Shown one piece after another: positions 41,251-55,750 of a stretch of DNA of 64,000 nt (position 1 is its first letter; each line of letters starts with the position of its first letter). The stretch comes from Acridotheres tristis (lineage: Eukaryota; Chordata; Aves; Passeriformes; Sturnidae), in the NCBI GenBank assembly GCA_037013685.1, contig CM072899.1:6180479-6244478 (forward strand). The letters run 5' to 3'. The position numbers were made by a program, and so were the translations under genes. The notes below the pieces were generated by a model that saw only the letters and a list, made by a program, of their open reading frames with translations, made no database searches and was not told the origin of the DNA.

Positions 41251-41994
41251 AAACATCTGGAGTTTGGAAAGTCAGCTCTGATATTGAAAAACTGTAGCCC
41301 ACAAACCCTCCAAGTGCCTCCTATGTGGGAAAAAAAAATTATGGTATCATAACTGGAGACCATTTGTTAGAAAATGGGTTGATAATTCACTCTGGGAGTG
41401 AGGGGTGATGCTCAGGAAAGTGTTTTGAGCCAATTATATCTCCCTTAATTTCAGTTTTGTTGTTTTATTTCTGTAATGAGCATCTTGGTCTTTAAAAATT
41501 TTGTTTTGTTAATAGCTGGGCCTGCTGCCTGAGCCTTCCTATCTTCAGTAAGAGATTTAATTAAAAGAAAAAGCTGTCAGGAGGATCTAAACACAAATCA
41601 CAAAATTATTTTTAAAATTTGACTTAGTACTTCAGACTGTGGGGGGGGGGGTTGTGTTTGGTTTTGTTTTTAAACCAACATTTCTGGTAAAATGCTGCAG
41701 GGCTGCAGTAATTTTATCCTGCCCTCAGTGATGTAACAGCCTGCACTCTTTCTTATTTCACCATTTGCTTGGTGCTGCTTCTGCCTCCCAGACCCACTGT
41801 CCAACTGCACTCCTTTGCAGTATTATTATTTTTGATTTGCTCTGCAGTGATTCCTAGAGGCTCCAGCCAGGAATCTGCAACTCTGAGGCTGCATTCGGTG
41901 TCCAGATGTATTGAGATGATCTCTGCATTACATATTCACAATTCACAATCAAAAAAATTCATAATGCAAATGATAAAAGACTGTGAAAACAGCT
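41251..41994. other. Intronic sequence, nothing recognised
   Basis: This AT-rich stretch includes an 11-base G run at 41641-41651 followed by a G/T-rich segment. The open frame at 41769-42044 has no recognisable homology and runs into an old LINE remnant, so it is not called. Confidence 0.5.
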
Positions 41995-42165
41995 GCAGTG
42001 GTTCAGCTCAAGGTCCATGTAGTCCAGCATTTTGGCTCAACTAGGGCCATAAATAAGATGCCTGGCAAAGGGAAGGAAAAGAATAAGGTATTTGATACTC
42101 CCCCACTTCTTTCCCAGGTCTCCCAGCGACCAGGAATTAATGTTTAGCCTGAGGGATTTCCTTTT
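41995..42165 (+). mobile_element. Degenerate CR1/L3-like LINE remnant
   Basis: The segment carries AAGGTCCATGTAGTCCAGCA, then a GATGCCTGGCAAAGGGAAGG-like part, a CTCCCCCACTTCT part, and GAATTAATGTTTAGCCTGAG. I recognise this order from an old CR1/L3-type LINE 3' region spread through sauropsid genomes. It is badly decayed and short, so the family assignment is tentative. It sits directly upstream of a younger CR1 tail. Confidence 0.45.
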
Positions 42166-42170
42166 CCCTT

Positions 42171-42272
42171 TTCAAGGCCAGGCTGGATGGGGCATTGAGC
42201 AGCCTGGTGCCCTGGAAGGTGTCCCAGGTGATCTTTAGGGTCCCTTCCCACCCAAAGCACCCTGTGTTCCTG
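42171..42272 (+). mobile_element. CR1 LINE, short 3' fragment
   Basis: This starts TTCAAGGCCAGGCTGGATGG, continues with a GAGCAGCCTGGTGCCCTGGA segment and ends in GATCTTTAGGGTCCCTTCCC plus a decayed terminus. That is the last about 100 bp of a CR1 element in sense orientation. The usual terminal octamer repeats are replaced by CCTGTGTTCC, so the 3' end is mutated. Confidence 0.82.
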
Positions 42273-43415
42273 CAGCCCCCAATGGTTTTGTCTCACAGGA
42301 GCTTTTGGAATCTCCTGGACCAGCTGCCTGTCCCCTCAGTGCTCTGCAGGGACAGCCTGGGGACTCTGTGATGATTCTGAGCCAGGCTCCTGCTCAGCTT
42401 TCCCTGGTGTCTCCAGCCCTGCAGTTGGCAGTGCCCAGTCCCCAGGTGACCTCAGGACATGCTGGGGACTGATGTCCACGACAAGCTGCTGCATCCCTCT
42501 CTTGGTCCTTGTGTGGCATCTGCTCCAGGTTTTGATCATCCTGGCTGCCTTTCTCAGAAGCTTTTCCAGTGTTTTTTTTCTTTTTCATATTAGAACAGAA
42601 GAGTTTCAATCCCTGTTTTTGCTCTTCACTCAAATTAATGTCAGTGTTATTCCAAACTTGGAAATATTTTTGGAGAAAGACTTCATTAAATTTCTCCAGT
42701 TCATATGTTCTGCTACAAAAAAGGATTTGGTATTCATCAACCGGCAATGTTCATTAACAGCTACATTTCTTTTTCTTTTTTTTTTTTTTTTGTATGTTTG
42801 TTTGGTTTTGTTTTGTTTTCAACTCATTATCTTCTTTCACACTTCTGAAAGCGTTCAAACCTGAACAGACAAATAAACAGACTTGAGTGAAAAGCATTGG
42901 ATATTGGGGTTTTTTGCTCTTTTTAAGGACTTTGGGTGCTCTTAACTCGTTAAGTCAATATTTTTGTAACTCCTGCTGTGTGTTGGGATAGATACCAATG
43001 GAAAGTGTAGCACTTGTTTGATTTTTTTGCCATGTTCAGCTTTATTAGTAGCTCCAGTGGGAGCAGCTTTTCTCTTCTGTCTCTCTGCCCAGCTCACCCT
43101 CCAGAGACTTGCAAAAGCAATACCTTTAATATTTTTCTTCTTTTTCCCATCATCTGCCTGTCTCCATTTGCTCAGACAAATAAGTGATAAACAGGAATGA
43201 TGATCTGTTTAACACCACAGGAAGAACGATGCATTATGAGACAAGAGAGACCTCTTGTTTACAGCGAGTTATTTTTGGTAATTAGCCATTTGTAGAGGAA
43301 GATGAGCCTCTGCTCGTAAAGTCAGCATGCCATAATTTAGGGCGCTCTGAATGGAAACCTAACATTTGCCTCGATGGGAAATGGTAACTGTGTGCATCTA
43401 GAAATAAATAAATAG
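42273..43415 (+). other. Intron upstream of the MAGI1 exon
   Basis: The first part is GC-richer (about 42280-42480) with overlapping frames on both strands and no recognised homology. A 16-base T run lies at 42776-42791. The last about 200 bases before the exon (about 43200-43410) are free of recognised repeats, contain scattered CpGs, and look like the conserved flank often seen next to coding exons. The conservation itself is inferred, not measured. Confidence 0.5.
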
Positions 43416-44250
<835 letters not shown>

Positions 44251-44766
44251 CAGAAGGGGGAGAGAATTCCATCTTTATTTCTGGGGCAGCCTTCCTGTGG
44301 TGGTGTGCATGGCTGTGGGGGAGACTGTTTTCATTTTGGGCAGACTTCCATGTGTGACAGCAGATAGGGTTGAAAAGGAAAATGATTCATCTGTGAATGA
44401 GGCTTTTTGATTACCTTTTTGGAGCAGTTGATGGTGTGATGCAAGCCTTGTGATGCCTGCTTTGGAGAAAAACCCGAAAAAAAGCTGCCATGAAGTGATT
44501 GCTTGGCTTAGAAATAGTCTGTTAATATCACACTGGTGCATGTTGCTTATTGGTTTAAAACCTATGAATAAAAAAGTGGCTTCTATTTTTATTTCCTGAG
44601 CAGAACTTTATTTGTGATGCTTGTTTAACTTGTAGAATTGAACAGCACTTTATGGCAGGGTGCCTTTGTTGAAGGCATCTGCCACTGTTGGAAGGTCATC
44701 CTGGATTCATGTAGGACATAAGCAACAAGAGTTAGCAAAGCCAAGAAGGAAATGCTCATTTTCTCT
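44251..44766. other. Intronic sequence, nothing recognised
   Basis: Ordinary mixed composition returns after the G-poor stretch, with the change at about 44250. The minus-strand open frame at 44275-44541 has no recognisable homology and is not called. Confidence 0.5.
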
Positions 44767-44990
44767 CAAAAAAAACCAACCAAACAAAAAACCCCCCACA
44801 CACCAAAACAAACAAACAAAACCCCCAAAACAAAAAACGAAACAAAACCAGACAAACAAAAAGTAACAAAAAAACAAACAAAAAAACCCCCAAACCAAAC
44901 AAACAAAAAAAGAAACAAACAAACAAAAAAAAACCCCAACAAATGAATTGAAAAAAAGCAACAACAGCAAAAAAAAACCAGAAGTAAAAC
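44767..44990. repeat. A/C-only low-complexity tract (CAAA/CAAACA-rich)
   Basis: About 220 bases are almost purely A and C: (CAAA)n, AACCCCC and long A runs with only a few G or T. On the opposite strand this is a T/G tract, which produces the artefactual Phe/Leu/Cys-rich frame at 44707-44970. Its origin is likely slippage expansion. It is not a recognised CR1 or SINE tail. Confidence 0.93.
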
Positions 44991-46180
44991 TAAGAACTCT
45001 GGAACATGGTAATCTTTAGAAGGTCAGAATCATTACTCAAAATGAGACTGTCCTTGGCATTTTGGGAAGACATACAGAGAGTGGAGGATGATCCTACTTT
45101 GTTACACCTCTGTTTGACATTCTCCAGGTGGCAGGGGACACTCTTCTAAGGAAAGGGGTTTTTTTCTTAACTTGGCTGAGCTGTGGAAATAATGATATGC
45201 CCTTTAGATCAGGCTGGAATAAGAACTAGTAAACATCTTAGACAATAGGATACTGAGATGAGCAGCAAAATAATTTGAAGTTTTCTGTCTCATTGTGAAT
45301 CAGAGATTGTTTATCCTGCTAGACTTACATAAATATTGAATAATTATGTTGCAACTCAAAAATCAGTATTTGCCAACAAATATCACATAGTGGTACACAC
45401 AGTAGTAGTCATTTCCAGTCTAAGTGTTGCATGCAGGAGGGCTGTGTAAGACCAGATAAAATTGAGTGGTAACACTGACAAATGTTGATTTTTCAAATGG
45501 CAGATGCTGTTATAACACCATTGAGTTTATGCTCATTTTATCAGTGAAAAGCACGAAACAAATTATGTTTAAAGAATTTAGAAGGACATAAAGAATAAAT
45601 TTGGATTATTGTTTCTTATTGAACACTTCCTTTTGCCATTTTGTCAATGTGAAATATGATTATTTTTCAATCACCTAACTTGTCAGGCTGCAGATTTTTA
45701 GGGCATACTGCAAAAAGTGCCTTCCAGGAGAGCACGTGCAGTGTTAGGCTTGGGAGATGCAGTGTTGTGATACTAATGTCCTTCTGCCTATGTGTGATAT
45801 TTCATTTCCTAAAACAGCAAATATAGCAAATGAGTGTAAGTTCTGGGGAAACATTTTGCATGTTACCAAGGTTACATTTTGAAATGCTTTCCATTGATTC
45901 TTTTATCTGATTTATTGAACTTGATGGTGAGCTAAGCTGCTTGGACTTGCTTTTGATTTAAAATTAAGGGCAGTGAAAGTGATTCCTGCCTTTTCAAAAT
46001 AGCTGGGGGAGATGTGGGTTGTTGGTGTCTTAATAAGAACGTCAGTACTTTTGTTTCACTTACGAAACAAATGTAAAATCTGAGAAGTGGTGTTAGTTCT
46101 TATGTGTCTCCACACTTTCTAAACTGTTGGGCAGGTAGCATTTAATTTTTGCTTAGTTTACTGTGGGGATGGTATATTAA

Positions 46181-46226
46181 TACCATAGTATTAATATAGT
46201 AAATACCATAGTATTAATATAGTAAA
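46181..46226. repeat. 23-bp exact tandem duplication (2 copies)
   Basis: A 23-bp AT-rich unit beginning TACCATAGTATTAATATAG occupies 46181-46203 and 46204-46226 without mismatch. Just upstream, GGTATATTAATACC is itself almost palindromic, which may have promoted slippage. Confidence 0.95.
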
Positions 46227-49200
46227 TAGTAGCTTTTAGGAATGATGCTAATATTCATATGTGACTTGGAATGAGACTGCTGCAGGGTGGGGTGGGATGC
46301 TGTACAGGTCTGGAGATTAATCTGGCTGTACACTCATATTTTTATTCCTTGGTACATGTGACCAGTAAATCCAGAGCCCTGGACCAATCTCTAGTGCTAA
46401 TGGATTATGAAGCCTTGTATTTTGAAAATGGAATTCCCTGATGCTTATGTGGTAAACACAAACAAGAACACAAGGTCACTTGGACTGAGCATGCTTGGCC
46501 TGACAGCTGCTTTTTATTGCACTAATATAAAGGCTAAATGAAGTGATAATTAGTAAATGTAATATGGAAAAAGGTGCTGTTAACCAGTTCTTGCCCAGAA
46601 ATTCTGGTGAGAATAGCACGGGATTCAGCCCTGGCTGGTTTGGTGCAGGTGGTGAGAAAACCCAGAAAGTTTCTGTTTCCCACACAGCCCTGTGCCCATC
46701 CCGTGCTTGGCTCTGGAACTGAGTGAAGTCAGCTTTTGTAGAAGACAGAGGTCAAGCAGAAGGGAGGAAAGATGCAGGATGGTTGGCTCAACCTCATTAT
46801 TTTGTTAATGACACGCTGCTTAAGCATCATTTAGAATTTTTCTTTAGGGGAGTTGGTTAAGAGTTTGATTTATTTTCTGGTGAACCGTTGAGGATGGGTG
46901 GGATGATGTCAGCTCCTAGGAGCCATATGAGCATTTGCCTGTATGGGTGACACAGGATGGTTTTCTGAGAGATCAGAGGATTTGATCCCTAAATGTGGGA
47001 ACTATCATAAAGGAATAAAACCTTGAAATGTACCCAAAGGTGAAGTATTGCTGAAATGAGTTGGTGAACCACACACATTTCTGCACACTGAAGTCTTCCC
47101 CTGCTCCTCAGTGCCATCTGCCCCTCCAGCACATTTCCTCTGAGTCCTCGTACCCTCAGCTCCCCACTGAGCTGAGTTTTCCTGCAATGCTCTGTAGTAA
47201 ACAACAGCTGTGACGAGATTCCAGGTGGCCTCCAAGTTTGGTTGTTGTGAGTCTGCTGTTCCTATCACACCAAACCCACGGGTTTATTTACAGACCCAAG
47301 GCATTCTCCTCCAAGTTTGCAACTCAGAGCAGTAGCATAAGCTAGGACCAGGACCAAGGAAGAGCTGTTCATATTTGGATGGTGTATAAGTGGTTATAAA
47401 GCCAGGCTACAATGGAGAAATCTTTGGAAGAGTTAGTGTAGTTCAGCCACTGGATTAGCTTTTATTTCACATGAACCACCACTGGGTTGTTATTTCCTTG
47501 ACTTTCTTCCTGAGGCTTTCATTTCATTGTAAATTTCATCCAAGTCTTTACTTGGGAAGGTTTTGTCTTTTGCTTAAGAAAAACCAGGATTTTAAAACTT
47601 GAGCAAAGTTATTCTCATAGATGTTCAGATGAATTACTGTTTTCATTCCTAGCATGTAGTTTCCATTGTCAAAACTAGACAAAAATCCATCAGTACATCA
47701 TCCAGATTATTATTATGTTGGTCCAATCTCTAGCTATCCCTTTCCCTTCTTTTGTTTTGAAGTACCACATTTTCCCTGTGTCTGTGCCTAGTGAAGATGA
47801 CCAGAAATAATGCTGTGTTTTGGGGTAGCTAATGGCTCCATTGAGCTTGGATTATATTCTGCAACGACAACAATTCCACAGTTACCCCCTGGCCGTGCCT
47901 CTACCAGAAGTGCTTTGACTGATTGCAAAGACCTGGTCCACACCTTATTTCTAGAGTGGATTTCACTTTCTCCAGCTCAATTTTGCCAGCCCAGACACTT
48001 GGGAACAAGAGGGAAATTTTATCAACCCCTTGCTGGGGCACCCTGTGCCACACCTGAGTCTATCACACAGCAGCTGGTGTCATTTGGGGGAGGCTGAGGG
48101 TCAGTGATGCAGTGTGCTGACATTCTGGCTTTAGGTTTCAGAGACTGTTTCTAGGAGCAGGACTTTCCCAAACAGGATTGTTGTATGTGAAGATTCCTAG
48201 TGGAATTTGTGATTACTTGGAAGTTCATGTGAGAATAGATCCATGAAATAGGTGTTTCCAAACAGCCCTACCTGGGGATATCTGTGCAATAGTGTTTATT
48301 GAGAAAGATATGTGATAGCAATTTACTTTAAAGTACTAATGCAGCAGCCTGTGCAAAGCACTGTTCACAGAAGGCTGAACACACAGGATTGTATTCTTCT
48401 TTTTGAAGTGATGGCAGAAGGTGTCTGTTTAACATAAACATGCAGTACTGGCTATTTGTCCTAGCTGCTTATGCTCAACAACCTGACAGCAGTTTCCCTT
48501 TCAAAGTGCATCAAGAGGAGCCAGAAAGATAATACTTCCACAAAAGCTTATCTTAGCTCGTTGTTTGATTTTGTTTTTTAGGTTTTTTAGGTTTTTTTTC
48601 CATTGACTTGGTTCTCCACTTGTTTCAGTCCTGTGTGACCTGCAGAGGCAGCTCTGGTGGGTCTGGTGTCTGAACCTTTACTTGCCAAAGCAGTATACCT
48701 GGTGCAGACATGACTGAAATTACAGCTAATCCTATTTCAGTGCTGTGCAATTCCTTTCCCTGGCAGGCTGCAGTCTTCAGAAGCAGAGCTCGGGAAGGTG
48801 CAAGGTCTTTTTGATTGTAGATGAAAAGGTGACTGTATAGTGGCTAGCCTAGAGTTAAGTCAGACTAGACACTATATGGCATTCTTCTTTTTTATTTTTC
48901 CCCCTTTCTTCACAAAATTGGCTTTTAAAATGTCAGGAGGTCATCATTCAACAGTTCCCAAAACAAGTACATGTCCTGGGATTAATTGACTGGAGATCTG
49001 AATGTTAGAGATTTACCACTTTGATTTCTGCTGTCTGTTCTCTCACCTTCCCACAGTTTGATCTGATCCTCTCTCCTCAATTACAGAACAGTAGCTCCAA
49101 CTGTTGTGGTTGGTCTTAAAGGGGAACATAGAGCAAAATGGAAAGAAATGGATAAAAATCAATAGTTCTAAGTGTTGAGTGATCTGGGAGGAGGCTCAGG

Positions 49201-52200
49201 AAAAGCCAACCACACTCAGGCACCTGGCTGGCCTGAGCTTTCTCATATTTCAGTGGGAAATTTCAGAGTAAGTTTCTTGATTCCAAGTGATCTCCTGGTG
49301 CAAAGGAAAGGTCTCCTTTCTAAGCAAAACCAATAATATTGAACAACAGAACTTCACAGTTTTGATAGGACAAACTTTAGTAAGTAATTGTACACTGCAC
49401 GTTGAAGTTTATTCTCTGAATTTAAGATTTTCACGGATATTTGAACTTCCAAAGGGCAGTTTAGTTTCTCCAGGAGCTGGATAAGCTGTTCTGTGCATAA
49501 CAACCATCATCTGCAGGTAATGGAGGACTAGAGAGACTAAATGGGCTGGGATGTGATGAAACTCCTGTCAAATGTGCAGACTTAGATGATTTCCCAGGAT
49601 AGTTTTTAAAGTCCTGTAGCTCTGGGCTCCCCCATAAGTATTTCTGAACTTCAGAATGAATTGAGAAAAGGTATATGCAAACCAGATTACAGAAGGCTCT
49701 TTTCTTTAGAGTAGCGAGCATAAAAGTGTATCAGTATACTGGGAAAAATTGCTGAAGTGAAGCATTAAGACTTTTATGTTACAAATGCATGTGGTTTTAC
49801 ATGTGTGGATATTTGAGTTACAGTTTTGAAGTTATTTTTAGTTACTAATTTTTATTAAGGATAAACAGAATCACTGACAGTGCACATTAGTTTTCTTCCC
49901 AGGCAATAAATCATCAGTTTATGTACACAAATGTTCTTGAATTCTCAAAAGCTTTCCAGACCTGCAGATGTATTTATTATCCAAGTACCTTTTGTTGCAG
50001 TTCCCTTCCTAGAGGTGTAATACTGGTTTTGTAATGAGAAATAGTTGCAGGGTCCATGAAATATTCATTTGAAGGCCCACACTGATAAGGTGAGTAGCAG
50101 CAGACTCTTTTCTAACACATAAAAATAATTAGTTGTTTTACAAGATTTATGTTAGGTAAAAAGTTTGAAAGATTTTTAAAATAGTGCCATTATCACTGAG
50201 TTGCAACATATGGATACCAGCAGTATGTAAAAATAATTTTTCTTAAGAATATTTGTTTGTGAGTAAATCTGACTCTGTATAGTATGAGGTATATTTTCCA
50301 TTCCAGCTAGTGTACGCACATTTGATTTTTCCTGTCTTTTCAGGAGGGACTGTATCCTGTGTACAACCACTAGCTTTAGAAAATCCTTATACCTGTGTTT
50401 CAGGGAGTGCCAAATTTCAGCAGTGTCCCTGCAGTTTTCAAGGATATAATTCTTTCTCTTATTAGTGAACCAGATGTGCTTTCGCTTTTAAAAGAGAGAA
50501 AAAATACCCTGTTTTGAGCAACAGGGCCAATATTTCTGTAGTTAAGTTCCTTTCTATAGGCAATCATTTTTGTTTAATCTAGAAGACTTCAGGACCTTTT
50601 TCCCATCTGGTCTGTCCTTTTAGATCAATAGCACGTTTTGTGCCAGTGAAACTATTGTTTGGGGGTGGTTTTGTTTGTTTTGTTTTTTAATTTTGGAAAT
50701 AAAAGCACTTATGATGGCAAATATTGCTCCATCTGCTTCCCCATTTGTGAGGAATAGCTTTTTTGTGTTGCACTGTACACCCAGTTGGAATTGCATGAGG
50801 CACCAGAGAACAGTACAAAGCAGAGGAGCTCAGCCCTGTGTGCTCTCCCATGCCACTTGCCAAAGGAGATTTGGGTAAGGAGTGTGGGAAGAGATTACAC
50901 GGCCAGTTTTCTTTGTTTTCTTTGTTAGTCCCCAGTGGATTTAATTTTGCAGGTTTTTCATTGCAGTTGCTTTGTCCTGTAGCAAGGCAGCTGTGAGTGG
51001 ATATTTAGGTGCAGTGCAAACCATGCCTGTGCATTTGTTTTAAAACATAAAGGCTTCCAAGGTGGGAGTCTCTGGGACAGCGGGGAGTAAATCAGACCTG
51101 AGAGCAGGAGCTGCTGTTTGGAGGTTGAAGGGGTGGAGATGAACTGCCCCACATTATTTACTTCAAAACTGGCTCTGTCCTGCCATAGTTTTTCATATGA
51201 TGTCCCAGGGTCCTGATTAGATCTTTCATGATTGCTGCAGTGCCACAGCTTTAGATTTCTAGGCAGTTTGATTTCTTTTCAGCTATCACCATGCATCTGT
51301 TCAAGGGTTTCAGTGTATTGATTATGCTACAAAGCAAGAGAATGAGTGTTCCAAGCAAAAGGATTGTTTTAAAATGAGGTGAAATTAAATGTGTAGCTGT
51401 TCTTTAACCTGCTTTGCCACTCGTATTTGCATTTGGGTTTCACATTTGGTATTTCATGATTAAGCACCCATCACTGTACAGGTATGTTAATACTTGGGTG
51501 TTTTGGTGGTTTCACATTCCAGAATTCCTGTGCTTTCCATCAAAGATGTCAGTATTTCAAAAGGAACACCTGTAAATCGCATTTATATGAGATTCTTCTG
51601 GCCCGGTGTGATACCTGCACTACAGCATGGGCAGATGCAGTGGGATTGTAGAGGAGTTTGCTGTGTGATTCCCAGCCCCACATCCTGCCACCGTGACAGG
51701 CTCTGAGCCCAGGGGGGCAGTGGCAGATGCCAGCTCCTGATGGTTTGATGGGCATGCAGAATTGTCACATCTCATCTTCAACCAGTTATCCTTTTTTAAA
51801 CATTACATGCTTCCTCACATAAAGTGTGCTGTGTTTGTCCTCTAAACCCTTTTTGTCTTTATTTCAGCAGAGAGGTGATTAGCCGTGTAATCATTTATAG
51901 AGCTGTTTGGATTCTGCTAGCTGGTTTTCTTTGGGGACAGTCACATCCAGTACCTTTACTGGGAATAACTGTAAATTCATCCTCACTGATTTTCCCTCCC
52001 CACCCCAAGTGAATAAGAAAGTAGAAAAAAAAGAGCAAATATTTGTATTTCTGTCCCTATTGAAGGAAAAATAAATCTTTCCTATTAGTCTTAACAGTCT
52101 AGATATATCCTTTTTTAATGATGTTCTCTTGAATAATTAGAGCTTTGAGTTATGAAGTCAAGATTCCTGGGTCATTTCCAGAACAGATTTATTTAAGGGG

Positions 52201-53808
52201 GACACTAGTTCTCTGAATTCCTTTTAAAGGGCTTTGTTAATATCCCAGAGTGCTCTTAATTAGTGATTTAAGAGGGAATACATCTGTTTCACTGAGGACT
52301 GTGAAAATTTTTATTTAAATGGAAATGTTTAATAAATGGCTCCTTGAAAGGCTAATGTATCTTCAAAATGAGATGTGTATCACAGAGTAATCAGGTGGAT
52401 AGTGATCTGACAGTTCTTCTTGCATGGTCTTTTTTGAGCTGAATATGGAGGAAAACCTCATTAAAGACCTTTGGAAGTATCATCTGCTATTGAATTTTAT
52501 GTCATACTTCATTATTCTCTATCTGTATTTTTTCATTAAACCTCAAGTTTAACACATCATTTACCAGAGAAAAAGCAGTAAACAAAAGTTGATGTTGGTG
52601 AAAGGTCTATAAAAAGGCTTATTAGAGACATTGATGGTACTTTATTTTTTATCTTGGACCATCATGGCAACTCAAGTGCCAAAATTTAAAGCTACTTAAT
52701 TGGACATTTTTCATATGCTAAAAATGTGCAGGTGATCTTTGCTGTATTGGGGATTTGAAGTGGCAAACCTCAGAACACAGGAGCTGGAGCAGATGCTTAG
52801 GGAAGGAGGAGCTCCACATTAAGAAGCTGCTGCTGCTGCTTTTAGTGAACTCTTCCTTGAATACATGAGGAGGATTATTAATAAACACAGCATTACCATC
52901 TCCTACTGTTCACAGGTCTTTTGAATTAGTAATCAAAACCTTGACACTGGGTATTTTGACTCTTTTTCATATAAGTGTTGATTTATGAGCCCTTACTACC
53001 ATTTTTGTTCATGTTTTTCTAGGGTGTGAGTTTTTCAGTGTTTTCTTTTATTCAGAGGGGGATAACACAGGAGAGCTGAAAAAGTGCTTGACTAGTGAGG
53101 TTATTAGCAGTTTTCCTAAATCCAGATATGGAAGGTTTTGAGGAGAGAAGCAAGTGTTGTAAGAGAATAATGGAAAACCCAGCAGGACACGACATGGCAG
53201 TGCAGAAGTAGGAAGGCTGGACTCAACAGTGGGGCAAAGCTGGACACATTTCTTCCAGGAATGTGAACATCCCATCATGTTCATAAATCTCTTTCCCATT
53301 TTTGCATTTCCATAATTTTAAAGATACAGATTGCTGTCTCGCTTAGCAATCCTCTGCAAAATGCCCAGTGTTTTCTGGAAGGAAAAAGCTGATGAGATGT
53401 AATAGTGTTGCTCCTGTGTAACTAACCACACTGGAGAATCACACCGACAGACATTCTGTAAATTGCCCACATTATAGAACATTGATGATACCATTAAAGT
53501 GGTAAATTTAATATTATAGTTCTATTAGATTTCTCCCTCATTAACTCTGATCTGATAAACAACCTCCGGCTTATTTTGAAGGTAATAATCACCTTACAAT
53601 CACTCCTGCTCCTCTCTATCTGGCATTTCAAGCTCCTGTAGATATACAGCTCTTCTGTCATCCAATCTGTATTTACTCCTTTATTTCTTCTTTGAACTTG
53701 TGCTTACAGGCAGACAATCCTTTTCTAGAGGGCACTGGGCACGCAACTAATACTTCATAACCAGAACAAAGTTATCCTAAATTCAGATTTTTGACAAAAT
53801 GGGTCTGA

Positions 53809-53854
53809 GAGAATAAAATTAACCCAGTGTTGAGAATAAAATTAACCCAGTGTT
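53809..53854. repeat. 23-bp exact tandem duplication (2 copies)
   Basis: The unit starting GAGAATAAAATTAACCCAG is repeated head-to-tail at 53809-53831 and 53832-53854 with no mismatch. Confidence 0.95.
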
Positions 53855-55729
53855 CAGGCAAGCAGGATGAAGGCTTGCAGAGGTGTTTTAGGACTGAGCA
53901 CTTTCTAAGGGTTGGTACTGGGGAATGTTGGCAGCAGTGGGTTGTGTTCTTGGCTTTTGCAAACAGGTATCAGAGCAAGTATTTCCTGCTGGAAATGGAG
54001 GTGGTGAAGAGGGGACCATGTGGGTACTGGGCACAGCCCTGCCAGGCAGAGCAGCCCTGCTGCAGGGTGCAGGAAGATGGAAAATGCTGAAGAAACCTTT
54101 GTCAGCCATGACTGTCTATAGTGGAGACAATTTCCACTCCTAAGCATTAATCCTCAGGCAGCAAACCCACAGTTTCACCAAGTAACCTTAGCTCCTCTCG
54201 ACTGGCAGGAGGCTTCCAAGGAGGGATCACTTGCCTCTTGTTTTCCTAAGTGAGTCATGGTTTGACTGGAGTGCTGTCTCGGGGAGAAGGTGGTTGTTAT
54301 ACATCACCTATCACAATGTAAAAGTGGAAAGTGACGCTGAAATGCTGACCCTTAATCTGAAGTGCACCATCTGTGTTTTATTTCCACATCTTGCTGAGTT
54401 TACAGTTATTTGAATTCACAGTTTGTTCCCCATTTGCTGTTCCCACATGGTAAGTGAATTGGATCCAAAATGTACTGATGAAAGAATGAGAAGTCTGTTG
54501 TGGAAGTTTGTTCCTACCTAGAAGAGTGCTCTATCTCACACTTTTTCCACCCTGTGAGTTAAATCCCAGCTGTAAAATCTTGTCTCAAGATGCCCTTCTT
54601 TCATGGTGGGAAGCTGGGGTTACTGTAAGGACAAAGACTCCTTTCCCCATCCTGAAGTGATTTATGATTTGCTTATGACTTTCAGCTCTAGAAAAGGTGG
54701 AGAGTTCTTACATCTGACAAAGTATTTGCTTTGCTGTTCCTGTAAATTTCTGCACATGCTTATCTGGTAATAAGCTCTTGGTGTTGGAGCACCACTCTTA
54801 TTAATATTTCTTTTCTGTTCATATGAGCCAAAGTGTTTGATGCTAAATTAAGACTGGGTATAATATAATGATGAGAGCTGTAATTACCACTGCAACAGTT
54901 TCTCATGATGCAACTTTCAGCTACTCTGATTTTAGAATGGGCAAAGCTCAAAACGAGGTTGAATTTCATTTATTCTCCCTCCCTTCTATTTTTTTCTACC
55001 AAGAACAACCATTTTCTTAAGACATAACTAACTGTACAAAAAAGATATAAAATTTAAACATGTCGTATTTCAAAAGCAAACCATCAAAATGCTGAAGGCT
55101 GTATAAACTTAAATACCTTCTTTGGCTTTTGCTGTAGACCACACAAGCTCTGAGAAATTGATTACTCTGGTATTGGAATGGGCTTTCATGTTACAGAAAC
55201 AGAGGTTTGCATTGAATTTCTTTCTTTGTGTGTGGGACTTTTTTTTAAAAAAAGAAAAAAAGCCTTTAAACCCCAGATTAAAAATAAGTCATTTCATTGT
55301 TTCCATTTTCCCCTCTTCTAAATCTTATGAAAGAGTTTCCATAAATGACTGGGAAGCTGCATCTCTGAATAAATCTAAAGTAAAATGCTCCATTTCTTTT
55401 TTTAATAAAGAGGCTTTTTTCTGGAATGTTCCACATAGGTACTGCCTCATTGAAGTTTGATCTGGTTGAGAGAGTTTCAGCGTGGCTCATGCAGATTTTT
55501 TTATTTTGTGGACATGAAAAGAGGAGGGGCGAACAATTCGGAGTAATTTATTTTCATATTGCAGTCTTTAAATTTACTGTGTGCAATATTCTAAACCCGA
55601 CATTATCAAAGGCTTTGGAGTTCCCACAGCAGCTTTGAGTTGACCAGACATACCTAAAAAATAGTTTATGCACCAAGAGGCCAGTGATGAAAGATCAGGG
55701 AGGTGATCTTGAGCAAAGAATTTTTGTCC

Positions 55730-55750
55730 TTTTTTTTTTTTTTTTTTTTT
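55730..55750. repeat. Poly-T run (21 bases)
   Basis: This is the longest homopolymer in the window. No LINE or SINE body was recognised next to it on either strand, so it is treated as a simple mononucleotide microsatellite. Length is likely polymorphic and prone to sequencing error. Confidence 0.9.

Noticed and set aside
44707..44970. Phe/Cys/Leu-rich minus-strand frame resembling a membrane protein
   Set aside because: It is a translation of the A/C-only low-complexity tract. The hydrophobic look comes from TTT/TTG/TGT codons.
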